From Halichondria panicea (Eukaryota > Porifera > Demospongiae > Suberitida > Halichondriidae), in the NCBI RefSeq assembly GCF_963675165.1, contig NC_087379.1, positions 2,732,201 through 2,796,200 on the forward strand: a stretch of DNA of 64,000 nucleotides. Reading direction: 5' to 3'. Numbering within the stretch: position 1 is the first letter of the stretch; every line of letters starts with the position of its first letter. Shown piece by piece: positions 1 to 12,183 of the stretch. The translations under genes and the position numbers were made by a program. Below the pieces are notes generated by a model. The model ran no database searches. It was given only the letters and a program-made list of their open reading frames with translations, and was not told where the DNA came from.

Positions 1-54
1 TCAAACTAGCTAAAAGATCTTACCAACCCTTACACTGCTTTTAGCATTCATATA

Positions 55-747
55 CAGTGGAACCTCCATTAACGACCACCTCCAAAGACCAATCACACGC
101 TATATAACGGCCAAGAGCTCAGGTTCGGATTGAAACTACAATGACTTCAATGTAAAGCAACCTCTCAGGAGCGGCCACCTCTCTACTCTGTATAACGAGC
201 AGCTTTCTAGTCCCCAACAAGCTTTAGCAATGGAAAATAACCTCCCAGAACGGACAGCCACACCCAGAATTAGCAGAAAATTATTGCTGAGATAGCATTA
301 TTTTGCACAATCGTGAACACCTAGCGGTAGCAAGGGCGTATAAAAGAAGAGAGGGCGTGCAACTCCACTATCAGTACACGTAGCTAGCAGAGTTTAAATG
401 TGGGTGGAGGAATGTGTGCATTTGCATGAAGTGCTAAAAATAGAAATTTCATTTCATGCACAGTCATGTACATTCAACCGCCCACGTTTGAACTCTGCTC
501 ATATAGGAGTTACATGCCCTCTCTTCTTTTATACGCCCTTGGCGGTAGCTTGTCTCTACAGCCTTTTCAAAGTTTGTATGAACTAGAGAAGCAGTTAGCA
601 AAGCTCCAAGATTCATTTGCAGCAGGAATTGACTCATAGAGCATAGTTACATGTGGTTGGCAATCGAAACCTCACAACGAAGACCACCTCTCTATAATAG
701 CCAAAAGGCTGTTCCCCAATGGTGTCCGTTTTATGGAGGTTCCACTG
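55..747. mobile_element. pogo/Tc1-like nonautonomous element, TA target
   Basis: The ends are inverted copies starting CAGTGGAACCTCCAT, each flanked by TA (53-54 and 748-749). The inner tip reads as 'aacgaccacctc' on the left and as 'ggtgtccgtt' before the right tip. No transposase frame lies inside. The same tips bound shorter copies at 10632-10810 and 14876-15045. A TA duplication with CAG-starting tips fits the Tc1/mariner/pogo superfamily; the subgroup is an inference. Confidence 0.65.
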
Positions 748-750
748 TAA

Positions 751-906
751 TACCGTATAGTGGGTAATTTTCATGGGGTAAAAATTTCGTTTGACTTCAC
801 TGCTTGCACTGCCTTGCATGTGTTCCGGTAAGCTACGCCTACGTTTTCGTGGAAGTCAGCTTGCCCACGAAAATCATTTACCCCACGAAAATGACACGCT
901 ACACGG
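751..906. repeat. MITE, tips TACCGTATAGYGGGTAA
   Basis: Short inverted-repeat element lying next to the previous one. The left arm carries 'gtgggtaattttcatgggg' and the right arm its complement with a few changes. It matches the copy at 2912-3120, and more loosely 40538-40642. There is no coding potential. Confidence 0.55.
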
Positions 907-969
907 AGGTAAAATCACTGATATTGTAATGTACAGTACACCTGTTTCAATGTAGTTTTACTCCCCCAG

Positions 970-1920
970 GTGGAGGGTGCGTTTACACAGGGCCTTGGTC
1001 TGGTGACCCTGGAGCAGTGTGTGTATCTGGAGGGGAACCAGAGGACCCAGCGAGGGACCACCTTCACTACTGGACCGGGTACCTACAAGATTCCCTCTGT
1101 GTCTGATGTGCCTGTGGTGTTCAATGTTAGTCTGTTAGACAGGACGCCCAACCCCCGGGCTATCTTCTCATCCAAGGTGAGGGGGTACTGTAAGCCACAC
1201 AATACTTACAACAGCTGATGTTCAGTACGTCATGTAAGACCTCAATTTAAGGGGAAATAATGACGATTCCATTAAAAAATATGTTGAAGTTCCAATCCCT
1301 CTCTCGATCCTTTATCTATATGCATATCTATTATACTATATAGATCTACAAGAATGGCATCCCCTACCACACCTATACCTATACTGCCACTATTATAAAA
1401 CTAATAACTCGTTGTGTGAAGGCTATTTATATCCATGCTGTAAATTCAGTGCTATGGCATCCAGGTGAGTAGACTCAGATATCACAAACAAACAAACCAA
1501 CAAACCAACGGACTACTATACCCGTGGCCGCCCACGTGCCTCGGGTAATAATACTCTCGATCCCTGCATGCTCTGTTAGTTAAAAAATTATGCCCCCCCC
1601 TCCCTATACAGGCTGTTGGTGAGCCTCCACTGTTCCTGGCAGCCAGTGTGTTGTTCGCCCTGAGGGAGGCCATCACTGCTGCACGAGCTGAGAGTGGAGT
1701 GAGTGGCTACTATCGACTGGACAGCCCCGCCACCTGCGAGAGGATACGCATGGCCTGTCAGGACAAGTTCACTCAGCAGGTGTGTGTCAGATGGGGGTGG
1801 TTGTTCAATATTACTTGTGTGGTCTTGTGATGCATTCAATAATACACCCTCCCCTCTCTCTGTGTGCAGGTGTGTGTTGTTGTGGACCCTAGTGCAAAAA
1901 GCTGGACTGTTGAAGCATAG
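970..1920 (+). CDS. xanthine dehydrogenase / aldehyde oxidase family, C-terminal exons (5' part outside window)
   Basis: Three exons: 970-1176, 1612-1779 and 1870-1920 (stop TAG), all joined in phase 0 with GT-AG borders. They encode about 140 residues of the C-terminal molybdopterin domain of the XDH/AOX family. Visible motifs are [10 protein letters not shown] at the start, TYKIPS, and [12 protein letters not shown] at the start of the second exon; the Glu of VGEPPLF corresponds to the catalytic base in the family. The enzyme oxidises purines or aldehydes using Mo-cofactor, Fe-S and FAD. The Fe-S, FAD and substrate-specificity regions lie left of the window, so xanthine dehydrogenase and aldehyde oxidase cannot be separated; similarity by eye favours XDH. 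The tail is short and lacks a peroxisomal signal. Confidence 0.85.
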
Positions 1921-2270
1921 ACGTTGACTCTAGACCTATTTTAGAGTTTCATGCATGTTAAATAATTATTACATATCTCGCGAGCAGCCCGACGTCAGAG
2001 AGATAGAAGGACGTCTAGTAGAGGTCACTTTCACATGATGTGACATGATATCATTGTTACCTATCAACACGTCAACTATTTTTTTAATGTCAAGTACGTG
2101 TTGTCAGACTATTAGACATGTCATAATCAACAAAACAGTTAACTTCGTTAGTCGCTTCTTTTCCTGGCCCGACTTTTCTCTAATTGAACGCTAAAACAAC
2201 TAACACGCTAAAACTTAGGGCTAGGCCACACCCATTTACCAGTGAAACACAGTTGAACTGAAGTGAATTA
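1921..2270. other. intergenic spacer between XDH-like gene and prenylcysteine oxidase
   Basis: About 350 bp of A+T-rich sequence. It must contain the 3' end of the upstream gene and the promoter of the next. I see no clear TATA box, repeat or RNA gene. Confidence 0.4.
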
Positions 2271-5200
2271 ATGGCTATAAGGCTGGGCTGGTTCAGAGCA
2301 ATGCTGAGGTGAGAGAATTAATTAACTTGATCTAGATCTCTACTCTAGCCTCAGCTTTCACACTCTATATTTTATATTCATGGTGTACATGCATGACTAC
2401 TGTTGATCAACACACGCCAGGTACATAGCGTCGTGTATCCCATTCCTGGGTGGTTCCTCACCCCCTGTAAGGAAGGCGGAGCTTGACAAAGACCTTCCCC
2501 CTGCCCGTGTGGCCATCATTGGGGCTGGTATTGGTGGATGCTTCTCGGCCAAATTTCTCCGAGAACTTGGTGGGCAAGACTTGGACATTCACATCTGGAA
2601 CAAGAAGGAGAGCACTATCGGAGGACGATCGGCTACTGTCAAGGTGGGAGATCACTGGTACGAAGCGGGGGCAGCTGTCGCACACACCAGCAACCAATAC
2701 CTAATGGACGCCACTGAGGAATACGGTGAAGATAGTGCACGTAGGGGTTGGTAGATTATGCTGGCATAATTTTGAGCACACTGTTTGGTGAGAATTATGG
2801 GCACAATTATGAGAATAATAGGCAGGATTTGGAAGTAAAAGTATTCCCTAGGATGCTAAGTTGCTTAACCAGTTGATTATCTGTGTAATACGTAGACCAT
2901 TTTCTTTCAGTTACTGTATAGCGGGTAAGTTTCGTGGGGTAAAAAATTCGTTCAACTCGAGAAACGGTAGTTTTCGTGAGTAAAAATTTCGTTTAGTCTC
3001 GTGGCTGCACGGCATTCCTACGTTCAGATAAGCCACGCCTACGATAAAATTTCGTGGAGGTCAGCCTGCCCACGAAAATAACGAATATTTTACCCCACGA
3101 AAATTACCCGCTATACGGTATTTAGTCTATGCTGTTTCCTTCGCCTTAAAATTAACCAAAACGCATAATTTTATGGCTCGGATATTTTCTAGTCTAGATC
3201 ATTTCTGTCAAACTCATGCCTTTAATAAAGTTATTCTCATTCCTAGGCTGACGCTGCTTTAATGTTTTTGTTTGCAGCTATAGGGTATTGCCTGAGCATG
3301 CAGGCACCGATAATTCCCTGTGTATATAATTGTCGAACAATTATTTCTGTACTATAATATGAGTAGAGCATTGTGAGCATGCATACGTAAGTACAACACC
3401 TTGAAGAGAAAAGTGTGTATTGGGCTTAAAAACTTGAATTAACCGTCAAACTGCCCACCTGTTTTAATAGCTACATTTAGACTAAACAAGGTGTGGGCGG
3501 GTATTTGATTATATGGCTACTGAACCATGTAAGAGAGTTATGCTGTGAAAACTACACAGCTCATCTTCTGTACAGTTACAGATCACAGATCACAGAAGAC
3601 ACTCTGCCGCAAGAGAGAAAGGCCTGAGCTTGGAAGTAGACCGTGTGTTCTGGTGTTTAGAGGAAACAGTCTCATCTTGAATGCTTGACGTCTGTTCTAG
3701 GATAGATCTAACAACGTTGTATAGGTCTTGTTTTGTGTTAATAGCTACACAGTGAAAATCTTTCATCATGTTGTCCTTTGACCCAATTATACGCATGCGC
3801 AATAGTGGGCGCTTCTACGATTGCAATTAGGCCTCTACAGGACTTTTAGGCAAAAGTAGGGGTATTTTATATGGGCGGTTTGATGGTTAACTATAATGAT
3901 AACAGTACAATGCACACCTCCATGTATTGAATTATGAAAATAGTATCAGCTAGACATCGATTTTGACTGCATACAATAAATTCTTTGACATTGTACCGTG
4001 CATAATGGACATAATCATAACGTATACACACTATATATAATTATAGCCATGTAGTTGGAGTGGGTACCTTGTAAACAATCGCCGAGTGTCTCTAAGAGTG
4101 TATACGTTTAGTAGTACCCATAGCGTCTTTTTTTTAGCTGTTTCTGATCTAGAACTGAAAATGTGGAAGGTTTTTCGTAACAGCTGTTGTAAGCATTGTA
4201 TACATCATCACGGATGATATGCATGTCTTGATCATCATTGTGTCAGACAGGGATTTATAAATCTAGCCTTTTCTTGAGATCTGTAATCGTTTCTAGTGCC
4301 ATTTCCAAATGTACTTTCAAATCTTCCTCATGTTCAGGCATATCCTTTTTTTGTAATCTCCATATAACACAACCATGTTGCTCATGCTTGCAATCGATAA
4401 TTTCATACTCGCACACTTTGTCATACAATCATCAAGTTCAGAACGCTTGATGATTTCCTCGCAGCCTTCATTATAGCATTCTACCAACACTTCAGTACAT
4501 TCTTCAGCATGGTCTCCAGTGATTATTGTGATACTCGCTCTCATCGTGGCAATGCTCACATTCTACGATTCGTTTTGGACACTCTTCTTGCAAATGAGTC
4601 TCCAAATCTTTTTCACTGTTTCTTCGTTAAAATCACGACAGTCGTTTTCGCACTTGACGAGCTCGTACTTACACATGGTCATGTGATCATCTTCGACTGG
4701 CTCTCCCGTCCAATCGCATCCCTCGTTGGGTTTAGAACAGGTGGTGGTTAGGTTGGAGATATTCCTTGAATCTGCATGAGAACGTTTGTAATTACTTGCG
4801 AGTGGTTAATGCAACTATTCGTGGGTACACATTTTGCGATTTTACTCTCGTTCGTAGAAATAGCAGATATTAATACTCACGAACTTATAGGTATTTATAT
4901 ATAGAGGGTCGTATGGAGGTCGATCGAGGTTAGGCCACTTAAAAATATTGTTTTTAGAGAATCAAGGCTTTAGGTGGCGATTTTGACCTCCATTAAGGAC
5001 ACGACACAAAAAATAATTGTCAATGCAGCAGTCGCTACATTTAGAAGTCGGAAAATTGCCTAAGATCGAGGGCGTCGTATATATTTGGAGGGTGAATTGC
5101 CTTATGATACAAGCTCTTTAGTGGTTACTTACTTCTCTTGTCTTCGAAGCTCTCCCATTCATCCATCGTACAGTGAGGGCAAGGTTGAGCTGCTCCAAAT

Positions 5201-7323
5201 TTGTTTAGGCAGTCTTTACAAAATATCTTTCCACAGCATGTTACTTGTCGTAGGTCCTTGGCCACAAATGTACAGATCAGACAGAGAAGATCATCAGGAG
5301 GAAGCTGCACAAACGTACTGTCATGGCCACCTAGCTTTTGAGCCATAGCTGTATATATATATATAGCCAGTATTTGATGAAAGTCAGGTGGCACCACGCA
5401 GTGCTTTATATATAGTTTGTCGATGTGACATCATCACTTACATCATGCTTGTCATTCCAGACTTACATGTCTACATACTATGAGATACAATATGTGTATA
5501 GTAACCAATGAACTCTGTACATCGACTGAAGTAGCAAAGCACATAATTATGCCACAGTCTCTATAGTTGTTCTCTTTCAGATAACCAACCAGCATGTACA
5601 TTATAGTCTGTGGTAAACACCCCTCCTCTCACAAACTCCCCATGCACGTAACACGAACAGGGTATTATACCCATTCTTGTTCATGTGAATGACGTTGTAA
5701 TGGATTGATGAATGGTTCTCTCACTCTTGTTGTTTCGGTGCTTTCTCGCCAATCATTGCAAATGTGTTAAAAATTAACACTACCATAAATTTATTGTACG
5801 CAAAAACACTTATGTTTGGAACAGGACATTGTGAAATTATCTGGAACAGGTATTCAGTTGCATGTAAGCAAGCTATAATATAGCTAAGTTTAATAGTACA
5901 TGGAGTACAGTGTGCGACTAAACTCTTAATTGTTAGCCATAAAGCTTCGTTGCTTGCATGGATGTGTATTAAAGACGTGTCCGGATATTTAGTAAATTAA
6001 AACACCGCAGTGTCTGTTGCATTAGAAAGTGTCCGGGATATTTAGTGTCTGAATATAATAAGTGATTGTCTGCACATGCATGCGTATATATACTATCACT
6101 GTATATAGGCTCATACTTACCTCCCCCCAAAACACACACACACTACAGATTTGAAGATCAATAAAAATGACGACGACTCTGGGTGCTTGGGTGTCTACAA
6201 TGGAACCTCTTTCATTTTCCGCACTGGCACCTCGAAGATCCTAAATCTCCTCAAGATGGTATGGCGATACGGACTTACCCTCCTTCGAATGGACTTGGGT
6301 GTTAGTTCTCTCTTGAAGAAGTTTAAACGGATCTACACACTCCAAGAGAATGGCGAATCCTATGCTACTGTTGGTGACTTGCTGAGAGGCATGGATCAAG
6401 GTGGTGAATCCGTGCACGATCTAATCAAAGTGTCGGCTGAGGAGTACTTCACTGGGCTTGGATGGTCGAAGAAGGTGATCGATGAGTTGATCACTGGTGG
6501 AATGCGGATTAACTACGGGCAGTCGACTACTGTGAATGCTTTTTGCACTTTTGTGTCTCTTGCCGGTATGCAGGATGGGAGTCTATGGTGTGTGGTCGGA
6601 GGGAACTGGCAGATTGCCAAGAAAGCTCTAGAAGCTTCCGGCGCTACTCTACATAAAGACGATGTTACCACGGTTACTCGTGTCAATAGTGGCGGGCAAT
6701 TGAAGTACAAAATTACAACTGTAAGTGGGGAAGAAAATGGTGAATTTGATATTGTAATTGTTGCAAATCCTCTCAATACCTCGGCCATCAACTATCTCGA
6801 GTTTCCCACACCGATATACACTGCTGCCTCTACCACCCCCTATCAACGAACCGTGGCCGAATTTGTGAACGGGCGAATCAACAAAGAATTTTTCGGAGTG
6901 GCTCAGTCAGACCCAACCTTCCCCTTGACCATCATGACAACTGAAATGACAGGGGCACCCTATGAATTCCGTGATGTAGCTGTGAACGCACCTTCCGAAG
7001 CAACTCAAGAAGAGACCAAGGAATATTTCAAGAGACACAATGAAGAACCCATTCGTTGCTGGAAGGTATTCACGGGGCAGCCTTTAACGGAAGACCAAAA
7101 GAAGCAAATGTTTACTGACATTGAGGATGAGGCTACGGTTGACTGGCTTGCTTACCCCCACTACCACACCCCCGAGCAGTGTCCACCGTTTATCCTCGAC
7201 GACGGGATGTTTTATATCAACGCTATCGAGAAGGCTGCCAGTGCTATGGAAATGAGCGCCGTTGGAGCTAAGAATGTGTCCCTGTTGGCTCGAGAGTACC
7301 TGCTGAGCAAGACTAGGAAATAA
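2271..7323 (+). CDS. PCYOX1: prenylcysteine oxidase (PCYOX1-like), complete, three exons
   Basis: FAD-dependent thioether oxidase that splits prenylcysteines, released when prenylated proteins are degraded, into cysteine and an isoprenoid aldehyde; lysosomal or secreted in animals. Exons: 2271-2308, 2421-2740, 6149-7323, giving 510 residues (family about 505). The frame is kept across both junctions (phase 2, then phase 1). The N-terminus is hydrophobic and could be a signal peptide. The Rossmann FAD motif GAGIGG lies at residues 47-52, followed by GGRSATV and a YEAGAA segment. The long last exon has INYGQST, SLAGMQDGSLW and, near the C-terminus, FYINAIEKAASAMEMSAVGA, matching the family. The first 38-bp coding exon is the least certain part. 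The 3.4-kb second intron carries a MITE and an antisense TRAF-like pseudogene. Confidence 0.88.
2912..3120. repeat. MITE in PCYOX intron, tips TACYGTATAGCGGGTAA
   Basis: Inverted terminal repeats of about 40 bp: the left begins TACTGTATAGCGGGTAAG, and the right, reverse-complemented, begins TACCGTATAGCGGGTAAT. Both continue into 'ttcgtggggtaaaa'. There is no ORF inside. Same family as 751-906. Confidence 0.65.
4255..5346 (-). pseudogene. TRAF-like RING + zf-TRAF gene, broken, antisense inside PCYOX intron
   Basis: Exon 1 (5346-5133) starts MAQKLGGHDS and encodes a RING finger: CLIC, then TCCGKIFCKDC, then CPHC. It ends at a perfect GTAAGT donor in phase 1. Exon 2 starts at 4771 after a CAG acceptor and resumes in the matching phase with TRAF-type zinc fingers (TTCSKPNEGCDW, HMTMCKYELVKC, EECPKRIVECEHC, CTEVLVECYNEGC). 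Reading exon 2 needs three frame changes: near an A-run around 4611, near 4533 and near 4411. The frame then stops at 4255 just after a short helical segment, with no MATH domain. RING/zf-TRAF proteins are adaptor ubiquitin ligases. Three shifts in about 500 bp argue for a dead copy, although indel errors in the assembly remain possible. Confidence 0.75.
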
Positions 7324-7475
7324 ATTCAATCCATTCACATTGTATTGACATTATTCAGACTGTAGACTCTCAAACATACGTTTTATATACTGTTTAAATA
7401 TATATAGTATTACGTACATGTACATGTACATGCATATGTATAGTTATAAAGTTCTAAATGCTGTTTTTGTTGTTG

Positions 7476-9163
7476 TCAGATCTTTGTTTCTTTGTTGTGA
7501 CTTCTTGCACAGCTGATGAGTGTTACCAGCATCAGTATAATGTGCGTAAGACTGGCAAACAAAGAAGTGGCCTGTGGATGGAGATATGAACATGCACGTA
7601 TACATGGGATTCAGGGAAGTATTTCAATACTGTATTATAATAATTATAGGTATTTGCAAAATGTTGTGTTGGCTATAATAATCATTATGTCCATTATGGT
7701 GAATTGGCTGGTAAATATTTTGTTTAGGCAACCCATTAGAAGAGTGTATTGCAACCAAGTCCGATGCATATATATAATTATCAGTATAAGATGCTACGTA
7801 TAGCCTGTACATAATTATAATCTGGTGATTATAAACTTACTGCTGTAGCTGCTAAAACATCTCTCGTCTCTCTGAAAACTGGCAAGAAAAAGACCAAAAT
7901 TGAGTCTGCAGTTGCAACATAGTTAGTGCTCCACGTAGAGGCAGCTATGGCTCCGAGCACACCCCCAGCTCCTAGCCCAACCACACACAGCAATATCAGT
8001 ACCAGATCCTGAATGTGTATGTATGTATATCATCGGGGGTGCCTATAATTATGTTCACAGTGTTACGTAGTAAATACCCAATTATAATACAGTTTACAAA
8101 GTTTCTACGTGATCTAGAAGCGTATCCCGAATGCATTGAAGGTTCTACTGTACTAAGTCCTGAGGGTTTCTAAATCACGTGGAACTTCCGAAACCGTGTC
8201 TAAGCATTTTAGATCATAGCAACCTAGTCTCGGGTCCAGGCCGTGTTTTAGAAAAGCTAATAAAGCGCGGCCTTAGTAGACCCGAAACTAGTTAGCAACC
8301 ATGAGTCCACGAGTGTATCTAGATTTGAATGTTCGAATCAAATCTTTGCTACATGATTGTCTAAATAAATACATGCATGTAAGTATGCATGTCATTGATT
8401 TTCTAAGTTGGATAGATTGGCCAATCAGACTGCAAGATTAATTTATGGCTAACACGATCTAAAAAATGTTATGCTCCAAAATAACGCTTTATTTTTTTAT
8501 GCTTAAAATTGTACGATAAGCATGCATGTGATGTAAAGGTGTGTGTATATAATTATGTGTGGTGTATAGATCAAATTTAATACAGGGTATATAGATATAG
8601 GTGATCCATGCATTGCATGTAGCCTCGATCCCAGGCCGAGTTTTCGCTTTTATAACAGTTAGGCGAACAACTAGTTGAACATCGAGGCTACATGCAATGC
8701 ATGCTGTACTATAATATATATAGCTAGATAATTATGTGTCAAGTTGAGACATACCACACACAAGATTGCAGTTCCAGTCCCACCCGAATTGCACTTGCAG
8801 ATCCTAAGGAGCACAGTGCCAGCCAATATGATACCTACAATAGCCATGCTGATGGCCAGTGCTGCTGATGCTTGAGTGTATGTAAGCAGGTTGGGGTCCC
8901 GGAGTTGAATAAACGTCTGCAAGGGTTGTGATATCACTGGAATTTCCATCTCAGAGATAGCAATCAACTGATGGGCAGTGAAACCCCCAGCAATTCCTGC
9001 ACCTATTCCAGCAGCCTGTTTGGAAACAGAATAATACGTTAATCGGGATATCTACCATCCCAACAGCCCTCTATATATATATACGTTACACTTGTATTAA
9101 TTGTATAGATTAACTTACAACTGCAATTGCTAGAAACACAATTTCAACACATTTGCCAGCCAT
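7476..9163 (-). CDS. four-TM tandem family, member 1
   Basis: Unrecognised protein of 189 residues. Exons: 9163-9119, 9015-8755, 8008-7841 and 7571-7476 (stop TGA); every intron is phase 0 with GT-AG borders. Exon 1 gives the family start MAGKCVE. Exon 2 gives a glycine-rich first membrane segment (AAGIGAGIAGGFT), a loop of about 30 residues, and a second segment ending RICKC. Exon 3 gives the third segment with LGAGGVLGAIAAS. Exon 4 gives the fourth segment and a short basic tail (SCARSHNKE). The predicted topology has both ends in the cytosol. It shares the Cys pair after TM2 with member 2, so the two form a subgroup. The introns contain palindromic repeats (8607-8703) but nothing else coding. 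Confidence 0.75.
8607..8703. repeat. palindromic element with TAGCCTCGATCCCAGGCC tip
   Basis: Arms 8607-8629 and 8681-8703 (23 bp) are exact inverted repeats containing CATGTAGCCTCGAT. The tip resembles the 9-bp-TSD family listed at 11357, 28048, 39029 and 46348. Here the flanks are part of the palindrome, so a target duplication cannot be shown. It lies in intron 2 of four-TM member 1. Confidence 0.6.
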
Positions 9164-9398
9164 TATTTTGGTAAGCTCTATCCTACTAGGTGACCTCTTG
9201 ATAGAGAGAATAACAACACTGTAGCTGAGAATGCATGACACCACCACACCCAATCGTGAATTAATTTCATGCAGAACCATGAATGTATTAAGAATAATTA
9301 ATGTTCAAATAACACACGAATTACTATAAGCAATAAATATACGCAGCATTGTCATGTGTGATGTGTATAAATAGCTATACGTAATAGGTTAAGTTAGT

Positions 9399-10461
9399 TC
9401 AGATCCAGCCATTGTAAACCAGGTCACAATTTCTTGCTGAGAAGATGATTAGCCAGTACTTGAGTGCCACGAATGCGAGACTGGCAAAAAGAGATGTCGC
9501 CTAGATGAAAACGAGCACATGCAGATTATTATCAACCAGCCTCGTGCACAATTAAATTGATTACCTACATGTATGACTTGTATTAGTGTTTCACTTACTG
9601 CAGTAGCTGCCAGGAGAGTTCTGGTTGGCTCAAGAACATCATAAATATCAATTACGGGGGAGATGATGTCAATCTTATCAACAATGTCTCTTGACCATGA
9701 ATTTGCTCCAATGGCACCGAGGACACCTCCAGCAGCAAATCCAAGTATGCACATTATCACTATTATGAAGTCCTGTACAGAATGGATACTTTGTAAGTCG
9801 AATTAAACCATAACGGTTCATTTGTGACTATATAAACGACGAAGTGTATGGCTGCATAGTCCTGAATTCCCCTGTTTACCTAGTAATAATTATAATGATA
9901 TATACATGCATACAACTGTCATATTTGTCATTGATACTCACTATAGTAAAGATACACTTAATGGCAGTCCCAGCTTCACATTTACACACTCTGATGAAAA
10001 TAGAGATGGCTAAGAAAAAGCTTAGTGCTCCAAGTCCAAGTGCAAGTCCAGCCGATACTCGAGTGTAGAGCATCAAATTGGGATTAATTTCATTTATCAA
10101 CAATTCTATGGGCTGATCTGTGTTGTTGAAGGGGATAGTTGTCCTGGATATGGTGAAGAGTTGATTCACAGTGAACCCTCCAGCTACACCACTCCCTATT
10201 CCAGCCGCCTGCGGTACAAAGGTATATGATCAGACTCATCTGAGTGATGATTGCATTGACACAATAATTATCAATCAGAGCACTAAACACATTAACTGTA
10301 ACATGCTATATACAAACAGCCACGTGCACCTCAAAACAAATCCGTGTTAATTAATAACAGCATATGGATATGGATACTTATTCAAAGAAAGAAGAAAGAA
10401 TTTCCATGCGACTTACCACAGCTAAGGAACGAAACGCAGCCTCTACAAAACGACCAGCCAT
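9399..10461 (-). CDS. four-TM tandem family, member 2
   Basis: Unrecognised protein of 195 residues and the clearest member. Exons: 10461-10417, 10208-9942, 9772-9599 and 9500-9399 (stop TGA); all introns phase 0, with GTAAGT or GTGAGT donors. Approximate membrane segments: 12-33 (AAGIGSGVAGGFT), 66-88 (SAGLALGLGALSFFL), 104-127 (CILGFAAGGVLGAIG), 160-182 (ATSLFASLAFVAL). The first loop has an N-glycosylation sequon (NNT, residues 43-45). Loop two after TM3 begins with ANSW, conserved with member 3. The segment after TM2 is Cys-rich (RVCKCEAG). The start is fixed by the shared MAGRFVE exon. No enzyme motif is visible. Confidence 0.8.
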
Positions 10462-11160
10462 TTTCTAACTTCAAGAGTGCCCAGTACAAGATATACTTGT
10501 CTCTTTAACTAGTAAACAACCACACCCATCTATCGAAATGATATTCAATACATGTAGAATTCCTCTCAGTGAATTCGTTTAACAACTGCCAACAGTGTAC
10601 AGTACATGTTAATTATGCAACCATGCAAGTACAGTGGAACCCCTCTATAACGGACACCTTTGGGGAACAATATTTTGGCCTTTATACAGAGGTGGCCTTT
10701 GTTGAGAGGTTGTTTTGTACACAAACTGTTTATTTGGGACCTGGGTGCCTGGCCGTTACATAGCAACTGGCCTTTATTCGGAGGTGGTTCGGTTAACAGA
10801 GGTTCCACTGTACCTTATATCTCGCAATTTAAAACTAAAAGTGCATAATTATAATTATGTAGTGAGTCTACAGTACAGTCAATGCTCACCTCATATAAAA
10901 CAGCTCCACATAATATTATTCATAGCAAAGCATGCAGTTTAGGAAAACAATCACCTGAACATTCATGTCACTGTGAATGCGGCAATGAGTGATCATTACC
11001 CAATCTAGATTTCCTGATCATGTATATACAGGTCATGTTATTGCAGCAGATGACACATGCAATGATAGCATATAGATCTTAGTGTATGAAGTAATCATTA
11101 TGGCACACTAATTATATACAGAGAACACTGTATATATAGTTAACAGAAGTTAACAGCAGT
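10462..11160. other. spacer between four-TM members 2 and 3
   Basis: Contains the 179-bp CAGTGGAACC element (10632-10810). The rest is A+T-rich and without a credible reading frame. Confidence 0.4.
10632..10810. mobile_element. CAGTGGAACC MITE, TA target
   Basis: Starts CAGTGGAACCCCTCTATAAC and ends with the complement of CAGTGGAACCTCTGTTAAC. TA lies on each side (10630-10631, 10811-10812). Internally deleted relative to 55-747 and very close to 14876-15045. Confidence 0.7.
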
Positions 11161-12183
11161 TCAAATAACACTATTATATTGCAGATTTGTCCAATGTCTT
11201 GAGGCAAAGATAACCACCCACAGCTCCAACAGAATAAACATCAGACAACCAAACAGAGAGACAGCCTGCAATGTGGACAACACCATTATTACGAAACACA
11301 CAATTCTTTGCTAATTAAACAAAAATATTTAATAGCAAAATCAGTATAGACTAATCTAGCCTCGATTCCAGGCCGCAGGGAAAAGCGAAGGGGCTGGAGT
11401 CGAGGCTAAGACTAATCTAAAATCTTGAACGAAGAGTATACAAACTCAACTTTGTTACATTACACATTTAAAGCGAAGCGATATACCACGACATTATTAC
11501 ACTCACTGCAGTTGCTGCTAGGGAATCTCTCGTTTGAACGAGGACGTTGATAACAGGTTGCAGGGCGACAGGAATAGGGTTGATGATGTCAGTTGTCCAA
11601 GAGTTCGCTCCGATAGCACCGAGCACACCACCAGCTCCGAGTCCAGCCAAGCAAAGGAAGATGATCACAATGTCCTGTAGGGTAAAAATAGGCCATGCCA
11701 AATTAATAATAGAGTATACGCGTTGCTTGAAAGGACGAACTTAAATCTACGGATAAAATTCCTTAAAAACCCACGCCAATAGACTTAATTGGCTAAATCT
11801 ATATCCAACTCACCAAAACAAGGATGAATTTTCCGGCATTTCCAAGTTGAAATTTACCAATCCTCAGCACAGCTGAGAACAACAGGAACAGACTCAGACC
11901 TCCCAGCCCTATGGCCAGTCCAGCAGACAACTGTGTGTACATCAGCACATCGGAACTTAAGATGTTGATTAAGCCCGTGGTGTCTATTGGCTGTTTGGCA
12001 ATGCTGAGGTATCGATCGATAGTGAAACCTCCCGCTACCACAGCTCCGATTCCAGCTCCCTGAAACATTATCATTAGTACTAATAAATCTGCTAAGTGTA
12101 CTATGTTTACGCTAAAATGCTAGAATGATATAACTTACAACAGCTAAGGATCTAAGAGCTCCTTCGACAAATCTACCAGACAT
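11161..12183 (-). CDS. four-TM tandem family, member 3
   Basis: Unrecognised protein of 187 residues. Exons: 12183-12139, 12059-11814, 11674-11507 and 11265-11161 (stop TGA), all phase 0. The start is MSGRFVEGALRSLAV. The second exon carries GAGIGAVVAGGFT and QLSAGLAIGLGGLSLFLL, then VLRIGKF in place of the Cys motif of members 1 and 2. The third carries LGAGGVLGAIGANSW. The fourth begins AVSLFGCL and ends in a short hydrophilic tail. It is closest to member 4. A 52-bp inverted-repeat element with a 9-bp target duplication sits in the last intron (11357-11408). Confidence 0.78.
11357..11408. mobile_element. mini MULE-like element with 9-bp TSD
   Basis: Begins TAGCCTCGATTCCAGGCC and ends with the near-complement GGAGTCGAGGCTA. 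The flanks are identical 9-mers AGACTAATC at 11348-11356 and 11409-11417. A 9-bp duplication is typical of Mutator-like elements. It has no coding capacity. Confidence 0.75.

Noticed and set aside
3590-3802. 70-codon minus frame in the PCYOX intron as a further TRAF-like exon
   Set aside because: No MATH or zinc-finger motif, no convincing splice sites, and it lies beyond the stop at 4255.
7516-7803. 95-codon plus frame
   Set aside because: It overlaps, on the opposite strand, exon 4 of four-TM member 1, is biased by AT-rich sequence and has no domain.
8226-8295. CTAGTCTCGGGTCCAGGCC hairpin as another 9-bp-duplication element
   Set aside because: Flanks share only TAGCAAC imperfectly placed, and the tip differs from TAGCCTCG, so the case is not convincing.
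9942-10208. Resemblance of the glycine-rich first membrane segment (GIGSGVAGG) to ATP synthase c-subunits or prohibitin N-termini
   Set aside because: The match is only small-residue membrane composition. There is no ion-binding carboxylate in the right helix, and the four-exon, four-segment plan does not fit either family.
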